A stretch of 32,444 bases of DNA from Acidobacteriota bacterium. Its GTDB lineage: Bacteria; Acidobacteriota; Vicinamibacteria; Vicinamibacterales; CAVVIG01. A model generated the notes under the pieces. That model did not search any database, was not told the origin of the DNA, and was given only the letters and a program-made list of their open reading frames with translations. This document shows positions 10,888-18,352 of this stretch, in pieces; within the stretch, counting starts at the first letter, position 1, and each line of letters begins with the position of its first letter. A program made the position numbers and the translations under genes. The stretch spans positions 1 through 32,444 of the forward strand of contig QHWJ01000239.1 of NCBI GenBank assembly GCA_003222535.1, written 5' to 3'.

Positions 10888-11328
10888 GTGCCTGCACTTG
10901 GTCTCGTCCTCCGGTTGATGCTTGCCGCCGGGCTCGGTGCGGCGATCGGGTTGGAGCGCGAGTACCGGCGGAAGCCGGCCGGGCTGCGCACCAACATCCT
11001 GATCGCGCTCGGGTCGGCGATGTTCACAATCATTTCGATTCAACTGGGACACGGCGGCACGCCCGATCGCATCGCGGCGCAGGTCGTCACGGGGATGGGG
11101 TTTCTGGGAGGTGGCACCATTCTACGGAGCGGAAACAGCGTGCACGGCATGACGACGGCGGCGACGATATGGGTGAATGCGGCGATCGGGATGGCCGCCG
11201 GCGCCGGCGAGTACGCGCTGGCTGCTGTCGTGGCCGTCATCACGCTGGTCGTGCTCGCCGTGCTGCCGCCGATCGAGACGTACTTCGAACGGCGCGCGGG
11301 CTTCACGCACGTCGACAATCATCCGTAG
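10888..11328 (+). CDS. MgtC/SapB family membrane protein
   Basis: The 146-residue inner-membrane protein has about four transmembrane helices. It carries the family hallmarks: LAAGLGAAIGLERE, KPAGLRTNILIALGSAMF, RIAAQVVTGMGFLGGGTILR and GMTTAATIWVNAAIGMAAG. MgtC/SapB proteins are linked to Mg2+ limitation, membrane potential and ATP-synthase modulation in other bacteria; this short form lacks the C-terminal ACT-like domain of true MgtC. Start GTG 10888 is chosen because GCGAGG precedes it by 7 nt; another GTG at 10873 is in frame but has no ribosome binding site. It follows a family-B hairpin and precedes the Xaa-Pro peptidase gene by about 100 bp. Confidence 0.88.
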   Translation: MPALGLVLRLMLAAGLGAAIGLEREYRRKPAGLRTNILIALGSAMFTIISIQLGHGGTPDRIAAQVVTGMGFLGGGTILRSGNSVHGMTTAATIWVNAAIGMAAGAGEYALAAVVAVITLVVLAVLPPIETYFERRAGFTHVDNHP

Positions 11329-11431
11329 AACAGGAGCGACGGCCCGCCTGAACGGCTCGCCCTCGTCCGAATGGAGCGCAAGTCTTTCAGCCGGGCGGGC
11401 GGAGAAGGCTCGAGGCTCAGGGAGTTGAGAG

Positions 11432-12853
11432 TTGAGCATGCGTACGCCGTTCGGTTTCCTCGTCGCCGGCCTGCTGGTGCTCGCGCAGGCACCGTCGGCC
11501 CAACCAGTCTTCACCGGTGCGGAGATCTTCCCGCCCGAGGAGTTCGCGGCGCGGCGTGCCCGCGTCATGGAACAAATCGGCGACGCCGTCGCGATCCTCC
11601 AGGGCACGACCGAGCGTCCCGGCGAGCAGCCGTTCCGGCAGAGCAATCAGTTCTTCTACCTCACCGGCGCATGCGAGCCGAGGGCGATCGTCACGATCGA
11701 CGGCCGCACCAGACGCACGACGCTCTTCCTGCAGCCGTTCAACGAGCGGCGGGAGAATCGGATGTTCGGTCCCGGGCTGCACCCCGGCGAGGAGGCGGTG
11801 AAGATGACCGGGGTCGACGCCGTGCTCCCGCGCGACCAGTTCTCGAGCGCGATCGCGGCCCTCGCCAGGGACGGCAGGACGATCTACACGCCGTTCCGGC
11901 CCGAGGTCCTCGGCGAGGCCTCGTCGGGCGATCCGCGGGCGCTCTGGCGCGCGACGAAGGACGACCCGTGGGACGGCCGCGTCTCGCGCGAGGAGGCGTT
12001 CATTGCCAAGCTCAAGGCGGCGGCTTCGCGGTCGGCGATCAGGGACCTCGACCCGATTGTGGATGCGCTGCGAACCACCAAGAGCCCGCGCGAGATCGCG
12101 GTCATCCGCGAGGCGACGCGGATCGCGGGACTCGCCATCATCGAGGCGATGCGCGACGCCCGGCCCGGCCTGCGCGAGTACGAGCTGCAGGCGGACGCGG
12201 AGTTCGTCTTCAAGAAGCACGGCGCCTACGGCGCGTCCTACTTCGCGCTGATCGCGACCGGCACGAACACGTTCTACTCGCACTACAACAAGAACACCGC
12301 GATGCTGCAGGACGGCGAGCTCGTCCAGTTCGACTACGCGCCCGACTACAAATACTACCAGTCGGACGTCACGCGCGTCTTTCCGGTGAACGGCACGTTC
12401 AACCCGCGCCAGCGCGAGCTCTACACGATCTACCTGCGGCTGTACCGGGCGCTGATGACCTCCATCAGAGCGCACGCATCGCCTCGAGACATCATCAGGG
12501 ACGCCGTCGTGAAGATGGACGCGGTGATGGCGTCGTTCGCCTTCACTGATGAGAAAATCAAGACCGCGGCGTCAGCGTTCGTGGATCGCTTTCGCACGAG
12601 CACCGCGAGCAGCCTCGGTCACGCGGTCGGCATGGAGGTACACGACGTCGGCCGGCCGTCGCCGACGCTCGAGCCCGGGCAGGTCTTCACGATCGAGCCG
12701 GCCCTGCAGCTTCCCGACGAGCACATCGGCATCCGGCTCGAGGACATGATCCTCATCACCGACGCCGGCTACGAGAACCTCTCGACGTTCGTGCCGATCG
12801 AGATCGACGCGATCGAAGCGACCATGCGCGAACGCGGGCGGCAGGAGAAATAG
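11432..12853 (+). CDS. Secreted Xaa-Pro aminopeptidase (M24B)
   Basis: The 473-residue product opens with a signal peptide (FGFLVAGLLVLAQAPSAQ), so the enzyme acts in the periplasm or outside. An N-terminal creatinase/prolidase-like domain (about 30-200, including QSNQFFYLTGACEPRA) is followed by the pita-bread M24 domain. All five dinuclear-metal ligands are visible: D301, D312 (YYQSDVTRVFPVNG), H397 (LGHAVG), E422 (FTIEP) and E437 (IRLED). It should remove N-terminal residues that precede proline. Two starts are possible: TTG 11432, with GGAG 7 nt upstream, and ATG 11438, with a 13-nt spacing; I kept the former for the spacing. The signal peptide is intact in both. Confidence 0.93.
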   Translation: MSMRTPFGFLVAGLLVLAQAPSAQPVFTGAEIFPPEEFAARRARVMEQIGDAVAILQGTTERPGEQPFRQSNQFFYLTGACEPRAIVTIDGRTRRTTLFLQPFNERRENRMFGPGLHPGEEAVKMTGVDAVLPRDQFSSAIAALARDGRTIYTPFRPEVLGEASSGDPRALWRATKDDPWDGRVSREEAFIAKLKAAASRSAIRDLDPIVDALRTTKSPREIAVIREATRIAGLAIIEAMRDARPGLREYELQADAEFVFKKHGAYGASYFALIATGTNTFYSHYNKNTAMLQDGELVQFDYAPDYKYYQSDVTRVFPVNGTFNPRQRELYTIYLRLYRALMTSIRAHASPRDIIRDAVVKMDAVMASFAFTDEKIKTAASAFVDRFRTSTASSLGHAVGMEVHDVGRPSPTLEPGQVFTIEPALQLPDEHIGIRLEDMILITDAGYENLSTFVPIEIDAIEATMRERGRQEK

Positions 12854-12886
12854 AACCGATCGCACCAACTCATTGGGAACGCGACG

Positions 12887-13031
12887 TTCCTGGTCCTTTG
12901 TTCCTGGCGCCCGGTCCGTTCCTGGTCCGTGGTCCGGCCTTGGTCCCGAGTCCTTGGTCCGCGCACCAAGGACCGAGGACGGACAAAGGACCACGGACGG
13001 ACGAAGCACGGAGGACCAGGAACCGAGGACC
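12887..13031. repeat. Iterated-word hairpin between convergent genes
   Basis: A GGTCC-rich left arm (12887-12962: TTCCTGGTCC, GGTCCGTTCC, GGTCCGTGGTCC, CTTGGTCC) is followed by a complementary GGACC-rich right arm (12963-13031). The apex is a perfect 9-bp stem, GTCCTTGGT (12950-12958) with ACCAAGGAC (12965-12973) around a CCGCGC loop. It separates the convergent ends of the Xaa-Pro peptidase gene and the small minus-strand gene, so it may serve as a two-way transcript end. Confidence 0.85.
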
Positions 13032-13041
13032 GCCGTTGGGC

Positions 13042-13335
13042 TCAGGGCCTGCCGAACGCCATCCGCGCCCGCTCCGCCTGCAGCTCGTGCAGCAGGCGCA
13101 TCACATTGTAGGCGGACAGCTCGACGAGCACCGTTGTGACCTTGGCATGCAGGTCGTCGCTCAGATCGGCTTCGAGGGTCTTCATCGCCGTAACAAGACG
13201 ATGTTCCTGGCCGCTCAGCTCCTTCTGCGACACCACCCCGTCCGCCAGGGCGCTGGTGAACGAGTCGAGCTTGGTGATCTGTTCCTGAATCATCGGGTGT
13301 TCCGCTGTGTCGTCGAACCAGCTGTGGCGCCGCAT
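13042..13335 (-). CDS. Small helical protein, unknown function
   Basis: I do not recognise this 97-residue protein. Its start is secure: AGGAGG lies 5 nt before the ATG at 13335, the strongest ribosome binding site in the window. The sequence is acidic and mostly alpha helical (EQITKLDSFTSALADG, then a long helix through DDLHAKVTTVLVELSAYNVMRLLHELQAERAR), suggesting a helical bundle. No signal peptide or membrane segment is seen. It lies upstream of, and on the same strand as, no close partner: the AAA gene that follows 5'-to-3' on the plus-coordinate side belongs to another operon separated by hairpin repeats. Confidence 0.78.
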   Translation of the reverse strand: MRRHSWFDDTAEHPMIQEQITKLDSFTSALADGVVSQKELSGQEHRLVTAMKTLEADLSDDLHAKVTTVLVELSAYNVMRLLHELQAERARMAFGRP

Positions 13336-13350
13336 GCGTCCCTCCTGTAG

Positions 13351-13487
13351 GGTCCGAATTCAGCCGGACCGTGATCTCGTACGTAGTGTCCCGCTTCAGC
13401 CGGACCGCGACGGTCCGCTTCAAGGCGGGCCCTGGCGTACGTTTGTGAGATGGCTTCAGCCGTAGGGCACCGCTTCAGCGGTGCCTA
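13351..13487. repeat. Mixed family-A/B hairpin array
   Basis: Family-A copies start at 13351 (GGTCCGAATTCAGCCGGACC) and 13387 (TGTCCCGCTTCAGCCGGACC), 36 bp apart and separated by GTGATCTCGTACGTA. A degenerate copy lies at 13411-13431. A perfect family-B copy, GGCACCGCTTCAGCGGTGCC, occupies 13466-13485 and extends into the TAG stop (13487-13485) of the minus-strand AAA gene. The spacer is the reverse complement of that in the 17414-17533 array, so whole 36-bp units, not only the hairpin, are copied. Confidence 0.9.
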
Positions 13488-15260
13488 GAGTTCCTTCACG
13501 ATTTGCTTGAGCGCGGTGAGCCTTGCCTGCAGCTTCCCGCGCCCGCCTTCGGCCGCCATCTTCTCGAGAATCGCCGGCGGCAAAAACTGACTGTCGGTGC
13601 ATTCCAGCATGGCCGCGGTTTCCTGGAGCTCGCGCTCGAGGCCCTGCGTGGACGGCATGAACGTCGCGACAACGTCGGCCAGCGCCTCGCGCGTCACATG
13701 ATCGGCGCCAGCCAGCAGCGACGTCCGCCAGGCGCGGCCCACCATGCCCTCGATGTCCGCGCCCGACAGCTGGCCGCGCTGCGGAATCGGCGGCACATCC
13801 TCGACCGACAGCTTCGATCCGAGCTTCCCGGCCAGGATCACGAACATCTGCCGGATTTCGCCGTCCTCGGTCGGGTAGAACAGCGGGACGTGCACCTCGG
13901 CCCGCCCCTGGCGCTTCAGATCGATCGGCAGCAGATCCGGACGTGCGGTGAGCAGCATCCAGATGATGCGGCCGCGGTACTGGGTGTCCCCCATCTGCGC
14001 GGCGATCATCCCGAACACGCGGCTGGACGTCCCGGAATCGCCCTCCTGCTCGCGGCTGCCGAGCGCCGCATCCGCTTCGTCGACGACAACCACCACCGGG
14101 CCCATCGCGCGAAGGACCGACAGCACGCGCTCGAGGTTGCCTTCCGTCTCGCCCACGTACTTCGATCGGAAATTCTTGAGGATCACGCACGGGACGCCGA
14201 TCTCGCCGCTCACGCACTGCGCGAGAAACGACTTCCCGGTCCCGACCGGGCCGCACAGCAGATACCCCATCGGCAGCGTGTCGAGCGCGCCGCGCTTGAG
14301 CAGCGCCGCGTCCTCGCGAAGCCGCGCCTTCGCCGCCGCGTGCCCGACGACGGTGTCGAGCGTCCATTTGGGCTCGATGAATTCGAGGAGCCCGCGGCAC
14401 TGTCGCTCGAGCAGACGCTTCTTGAGCGACCGGAAGACGAGCGCATCCAGCCGCTTCCCGCTCTCCCGCGCCGACTGGATCAACACGTTGAGATCGGTGA
14501 GCGAGATGCCGGCGGTCAGCTTCGCGAGCTCGGCCGCCCCGAAATCAGAGTAGTCCTTGAGCGACGATGCCGGTCCGCTCGACGCCTGAATGTAGGTCTC
14601 CCGCTCCTTCTCGCCTGGCAGCGGCACCTCGATCGTCGCCACGTGCGGGTTGCCGGCCAGCCGATCGCTCAAGTCCGCCAGTTTTTCGTCCACGAGCACG
14701 AACGCCATGTTCAGCCGCTTGACGTGCGGGCTCATCGCCCAGTTCAGCATGGTCACCAGCTCAGACGAGGCTTGCAGGCTCAGGCGTCCCGGCTCGCCCG
14801 ACGGAAAGATGTACGACGCTTGATCCATGATCACGGCGACGCTCAGGCGATCGTCTTCGGCGGCCATGATGTTGTTGCGGACGAAGCGATCGAGGATGGC
14901 GAAGGTCGCGGGCGGATCCTTGGAGAGCGCGCTGAGGTCGCCCACCTTGTTGTTCGCGAGGGCCACCATGTCCTTGAGCCGCTTTTCGTCGCGTCCGGCG
15001 AACGCGCGCAACCCCCGGCTGAGGTCGTAGTGCAGCACCAGCGACCAGCGGCCGAACAGCTGCTCGGCCAGAAACTCTGCGAGCACGCCGTACCGCACTC
15101 CGGCGTCGCCCGCCAGGCGAAAGAGGTCGTAGGTGTTGCCGTGGAGGATGAACGCGGCGGTCGTTCCCGAAAAGTACAGGTCCGCGAGCTGGGCCGCCCA
15201 GGCCGGAAACCACTCGGGCAGCTTCTCCGCGGAACGACGGGGCTCCTGATCAGGCGTCAT
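13485..15260 (-). CDS. Tandem AAA protein, Vps4/Ycf46-like motor domain
   Basis: This is a 591-residue cytoplasmic protein with two ATPase-like halves. The N-terminal half (about 30-250, FILHGNTYDLFRL, then VAVIMDQASYIFPSGEPG) looks like a degenerate P-loop domain as in Ycf46-type proteins and lacks a Walker A. The C-terminal half is a complete classic AAA module. It has Walker A GPVGTGKS 337-344, an aromatic pore-loop motif SKYVGETEGN just after, Walker B VVVVDEAD 390-397, a sensor segment LTARPDLLPIDLKRQGR with the arginine finger, and a helical lid. The SKYVGE loop is that of substrate-threading AAA unfoldases and ESCRT-III disassembling enzymes such as Vps4 (family knowledge). It overlaps the preceding membrane-protein gene by 11 bp and is last in the seven-gene unit containing PspA. 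Inference: it remodels the PspA polymer or extracts a membrane client. Confidence 0.87.
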   Translation of the reverse strand: MTPDQEPRRSAEKLPEWFPAWAAQLADLYFSGTTAAFILHGNTYDLFRLAGDAGVRYGVLAEFLAEQLFGRWSLVLHYDLSRGLRAFAGRDEKRLKDMVALANNKVGDLSALSKDPPATFAILDRFVRNNIMAAEDDRLSVAVIMDQASYIFPSGEPGRLSLQASSELVTMLNWAMSPHVKRLNMAFVLVDEKLADLSDRLAGNPHVATIEVPLPGEKERETYIQASSGPASSLKDYSDFGAAELAKLTAGISLTDLNVLIQSARESGKRLDALVFRSLKKRLLERQCRGLLEFIEPKWTLDTVVGHAAAKARLREDAALLKRGALDTLPMGYLLCGPVGTGKSFLAQCVSGEIGVPCVILKNFRSKYVGETEGNLERVLSVLRAMGPVVVVVDEADAALGSREQEGDSGTSSRVFGMIAAQMGDTQYRGRIIWMLLTARPDLLPIDLKRQGRAEVHVPLFYPTEDGEIRQMFVILAGKLGSKLSVEDVPPIPQRGQLSGADIEGMVGRAWRTSLLAGADHVTREALADVVATFMPSTQGLERELQETAAMLECTDSQFLPPAILEKMAAEGGRGKLQARLTALKQIVKEL

Positions 15261-16215
15261 GCCGCAGCACCTGGCGCAGATCGGTTTCGAGGATGGCCGG
15301 CGGTTCTTCGAGCTGGTCGGCCAGCCCGGTGAGATGCTGCAGCTCGCTGACCGCTTTCTCGGTCTGCCGCATGCTTTCGGCGGCCGAGTCCACCTGGCTG
15401 CTGAGGAAATCGGGGTCCTGCCGGTTCACCGACATCTCGGCGAGCGCCTGGATCTTTCCTTCGATGCGATCGAGCTCGATGGAGACGAAATCGGCGTTCT
15501 TCTTCGCGCGCCCGTAGTTGTCGAGACGCAGCTCACACATGGCGAGGCTGTCCTGCAGCGAGCGCACGATGCGGTCGTCACCGCCGCTCTTTTCCGGCTG
15601 GGCTGCCTGGGCGGCGGCGACGTTCTTTCGCAGCTCTGCGAGCCGTGTCGAGATCTCCTGCTCGTTCATCGTCCGCAGAAACCGATCGAGCGCGGCCTGC
15701 GAGAGCAGCAGCCGCAGGAACAGCCAGAGCAGCCGATCGAGGCCGGGCGTCCGGATCTCCTCGACGCTGCTGTTTTGATCGCCGGCCGCGCCGCGGACGC
15801 CGGCGGCGATGCCGCGCATCTCGAGGCAGCGCGCGTGCAGCCGCTCGAACCGTGTGCGCGCCTCGGGGGGCAGGCCTCCGAGCATGGAGACGACCGAGAC
15901 CGGCGGCGGCGGCGGCACCCCGGCGCCCGCGCCGGCCGCCTTTCCAGCGGCGTGGACCTTTGCGTCGATCGCCGCGCGGAATCTCGGAACCGACACCAGA
16001 CCCGTGAGGTAGGCCAGCTCGCCCGCCGCCACCAGCGGCAGCAGGACCGGCGCGAGCGGCGTCAACGCGGCAGCGGCGGTGCCGCCGAGCAGGAACAGCA
16101 GGTTCCACCTGAAGAGGAACGCTTCTTTCAGATAGTCCGACATTCCGGCGCCCTGCGGTGCCTGCGGAGCTGGAGCGACCTGCTTCGCCGGATCGTTACG
16201 AGTCGGTACGCTCAT
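15250..16215 (-). CDS. Two-helix membrane protein with cytoplasmic coiled coil
   Basis: I do not recognise a named family in these 321 residues. After a Pro/Ala-rich N-terminus, two hydrophobic helices form a hairpin (about 37-75, FRWNLLFLLGGTAAAALTPL then LLPLVAAGELAYLTGL). A proline-rich hinge follows (VPPPPP at about 99). The rest is helical, with a hydrophobic patch LLWLFLRLLL at about 163 and a C-terminal coiled coil (LDNYGRAKKNADFVSIELDR, later AESMRQTEKAVSELQHLT). The gene overlaps the AAA gene by 11 bp, so they are probably a functional pair, with this protein anchoring the AAA motor to the membrane. Start ATG 16215 lacks a clear ribosome binding site; ATG 16143 (MSDYLKEAF) is an alternative. 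Confidence 0.72.
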   Translation of the reverse strand: MSVPTRNDPAKQVAPAPQAPQGAGMSDYLKEAFLFRWNLLFLLGGTAAAALTPLAPVLLPLVAAGELAYLTGLVSVPRFRAAIDAKVHAAGKAAGAGAGVPPPPPVSVVSMLGGLPPEARTRFERLHARCLEMRGIAAGVRGAAGDQNSSVEEIRTPGLDRLLWLFLRLLLSQAALDRFLRTMNEQEISTRLAELRKNVAAAQAAQPEKSGGDDRIVRSLQDSLAMCELRLDNYGRAKKNADFVSIELDRIEGKIQALAEMSVNRQDPDFLSSQVDSAAESMRQTEKAVSELQHLTGLADQLEEPPAILETDLRQVLRHDA

Positions 16216-16252
16216 CAGACTGGAGTCATCGGAGAGTCCGGAGGCAACGGGT

Positions 16253-16515
16253 AAACACAGAGAAACGGAGCAACGGAGACACCACGGAGAAGACGCGTGC
16301 GACCAGAGGCCGGCGAAGCCGGCCGCCAGCGATCAGCACGAATCGCGTGCGAACACAAACTGGGGCACGAGAGGGTTTGTGCTCGCGCGCGATTCCTGCT
16401 GATCGCCGCCCGCGCTGCGGGCTGGTCGCACGCGACGCCCTCTGCTCCGTTTCGTCTCCGTATCTTCGTGTCTCCGTGTGAAACCGTTTCCTCCGCGGTC
16501 TCTGCGTCCTCTGGC
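16253..16515. repeat. Large iterated-word inverted repeat within the operon
   Basis: This element fills the 336-bp gap between the ABC ATPase gene and the membrane-protein gene. The left arm (ACACAGAGAAACGGAGCAAC, then GACACCACGGAGAAG, GCGTGCGACCAG, and GATCAGCACGAATCGCGTGC) pairs with the right arm (GATTCCTGCTGATC, CTGGTCGCACGCGACG, TCTGCTCCGTTTCGTCTCCG, TGTCTCCGTGTGAAACC). The apex lies near 16360-16372. No protein-coding gene is visible in this stretch. Confidence 0.85.
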
Positions 16516-16551
16516 AATTCACCGACGTCATTGGGGTTTTCGAGATAGCTT

Positions 16552-17379
16552 CTAGTCGCCGGCGCGCGTCGACGCGGCCAGGTTGTCCATGACGTCGCGG
16601 ATCTCGCACACGCGCTCGACGAAATCGTGTTCGCGCAGCATCTCCTTCGGCGGATGGGTCGGCGGCGGCACCGCCATCTCGCGGATGATCGTCCCCGGCG
16701 CCGACGAGAACACGTACACGCGGTCGCCGAGGTAGATGGCCTCTTCGATCGAATGCGTCACGAAAAACACCGTCGCCTGCGCTTCCTTCCAGAGATCGAC
16801 CAGCAATTCCTGCATGTGCAGCCGCGTCGTCGGATCCAGCGCCCCGAACGGTTCGTCCATGAGGATGATGCGCGGCGACAGAACCAGCGTGCGCGCGATC
16901 GCCACGCGCTGCCGCATGCCGCCGGACAGCTCGCTGGGGTACTTCGTGGCATCGCGCTTCACATCGAGGCCGACTCTGGCGATCCACGCGCGCGCCAGCT
17001 CGCGCCGTTCGGCCACCGGCATCCCGCGGCACTCGAGGCCGAACGCGACGTTGTCCTCGACCGTCCGGTTGTCGAACGAGGTGTAGTCCTGAAACACCAT
17101 GCTTCTGTCCGACCCGGGAGACACGACCGGCCTGCCGCCGACCAGGACCGTGCCTTCGGTGGCCGGGTAGTGCGGGCGCAGCCCCGCAATGAGTCGCAGC
17201 ACCGTCGATTTCCCGCAGCCGGACGGCCCCAGAATGGCGATGAACTCACCCTTGTCCGGCGCGTCCTCCACGGAGAACGTGACGTCGCGAACGACGGTCA
17301 ACGCGCCGAACCGTTTCGTCACCTTGTGGAAATCGACGACGTTGGGGGTGGCGCCGGTCGCGCCCGCTGGCTCGGTCAC
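16552..17379 (-). CDS. ABC transporter ATPase (SsuB/TauB/NrtD type)
   Basis: The 275-residue ATPase has every motif: Walker A GPSGCGKS 51-58, Q-loop MVFQDY about 94-99, signature LSGGMRQ 151-157, Walker B IILMDEP 171-177, and H-loop FFVTHS about 204. The insert-free length and DYTSFDNRTVEDNVAFGLE block fit the nitrate/sulfonate/taurine importer subfamily. It should energise the permease encoded upstream (17531-18352), 151 bp away across a family-A hairpin array. Start GTG 17379 is the only plausible one; no strong ribosome binding site is seen. The substrate is unknown because its partner binding protein is an unusual OmpA fusion. Confidence 0.92.
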   Translation of the reverse strand: MTEPAGATGATPNVVDFHKVTKRFGALTVVRDVTFSVEDAPDKGEFIAILGPSGCGKSTVLRLIAGLRPHYPATEGTVLVGGRPVVSPGSDRSMVFQDYTSFDNRTVEDNVAFGLECRGMPVAERRELARAWIARVGLDVKRDATKYPSELSGGMRQRVAIARTLVLSPRIILMDEPFGALDPTTRLHMQELLVDLWKEAQATVFFVTHSIEEAIYLGDRVYVFSSAPGTIIREMAVPPPTHPPKEMLREHDFVERVCEIRDVMDNLAASTRAGD

Positions 17380-17413
17380 GGTTTGCCGGAACCTGTCTCA
17401 TGAGAGAACGTGA

Positions 17414-17533
17414 TGTCCGCCTTCAGCCGGACCGTCATAGCCCGGCTGAAACCGGACATTGCGTACGAGATCACAGTCCGGCTGAAGCCCGACACTCCGC
17501 GCGAGATCGCGGTCCGGCTGAAGCCCGACACTA
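17414..17533. repeat. Family-A hairpin array, 36-bp period, inside operon
   Basis: Three direct copies begin at 17439, 17475 and 17511 (exactly 36 bp apart), e.g. AGTCCGGCTGAAGCCCGACA, with spacers of the type GCGTACGAGATCAC. One inverted copy, TGTCCGCCTTCAGCCGGAC, lies at 17414-17432. The array begins (minus strand) at the TAG stop of the permease gene and ends near the GTG start of the ATPase gene, so the operon mRNA would carry a row of hairpins between these two partners. Confidence 0.92.
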
Positions 17534-18352
17534 GTCCTCGACAACGCGGTACGGAAACAGCCCCCGCTGAAACCAGAACAGGAGGCGGTCGATGCCGTAC
17601 GCCAGCAGGCCGATGATGATGAGGATCAGGATGATGTGCTCCGACAGGCCGCGCCGCTGGCTCGTCATCAGCAGGTAGCCCAGGCCGTGCTCCGCGTTGA
17701 TCAACTCCGCGAGCATGATGTAGCCGAAGGCCAGGCCGAAGAGATGCCGCAGGCTGTTGTAGATCTCGGGCAGCGCGAGCGCCACGAGCACCTTCCTCAC
17801 GATCTGAAACGACGTCGCCCCGAGCGTCTGCGCCGTTTCGACGTAACGATCGGGCACGCTCGCGATCGCGGCGACCGCGTCCGAGTAGACGAACGGCACG
17901 GTGGCGATGAAGATGAACATCACCTTCTGGGTCTCGTCGATCCCGAACCAGAGGATCGTCAACGGAATCAGCGCGGCGACTGGCAGGTTGCGGCCGAACA
18001 ACGCGAGCGGCGCGGCGCCGGCCTCCGCCACGCGCCACGATCCGGCGATGATGCCGAGCGGGACGCCGACGGCGGTCGCGAGGCCGAACCCGATCAGGAC
18101 GCGCTTCAGCGTCGCCGCGATGCTCTGGAGGAGCGCGCGCTCGTTCAGCAGACTGGGAAAGCTGCGGATCACTTCAGCGGGACTCGGCAGGATGACCGGC
18201 GACACCAGCCGGTTCTCGGCGGCGACGCCGGCCGTCGCGAGCCACCAGATCAGCACGACGACCCCGATTGCCCCCGCGCCGACCAGGCGGCGCGTCATCG
18301 GAGGCGGCGGGATCCGGAGTGCGAACAGCGTCTGATGCGATTCGGGCGACAT
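17531..18352 (-). CDS. ABC transporter permease (SsuC/TauC type)
   Basis: This is a 273-residue inner-membrane permease with about six transmembrane helices, the first at about 23-42 (LVGAGAIGVVVLIWWLATA). The cytoplasmic coupling segment ETAQTLGATSFQIVRKVLVALALPEI carries the EAA-like loop that docks on the ATPase. Family resemblance is to sulfonate, taurine and nitrate importers. Its ATG at 18352 follows the TAG of the substrate-binding/OmpA gene with no spacer (TAGATG), implying coupled translation. Its own TAG stop is the first triplet of a hairpin repeat array. Confidence 0.92.
   Translation of the reverse strand: MSPESHQTLFALRIPPPPMTRRLVGAGAIGVVVLIWWLATAGVAAENRLVSPVILPSPAEVIRSFPSLLNERALLQSIAATLKRVLIGFGLATAVGVPLGIIAGSWRVAEAGAAPLALFGRNLPVAALIPLTILWFGIDETQKVMFIFIATVPFVYSDAVAAIASVPDRYVETAQTLGATSFQIVRKVLVALALPEIYNSLRHLFGLAFGYIMLAELINAEHGLGYLLMTSQRRGLSEHIILILIIIGLLAYGIDRLLFWFQRGLFPYRVVED

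Noticed and set aside
13503-15332. Plus-strand open frame of about 610 codons
   Set aside because: Antisense to the AAA protein, whose Walker motifs and lid are unmistakable.
17414-17533. Regular repeats looking like a small CRISPR array
   Set aside because: Repeats are palindromic hairpins with near-identical short spacers, occur dispersed in the window and have no cas genes nearby.
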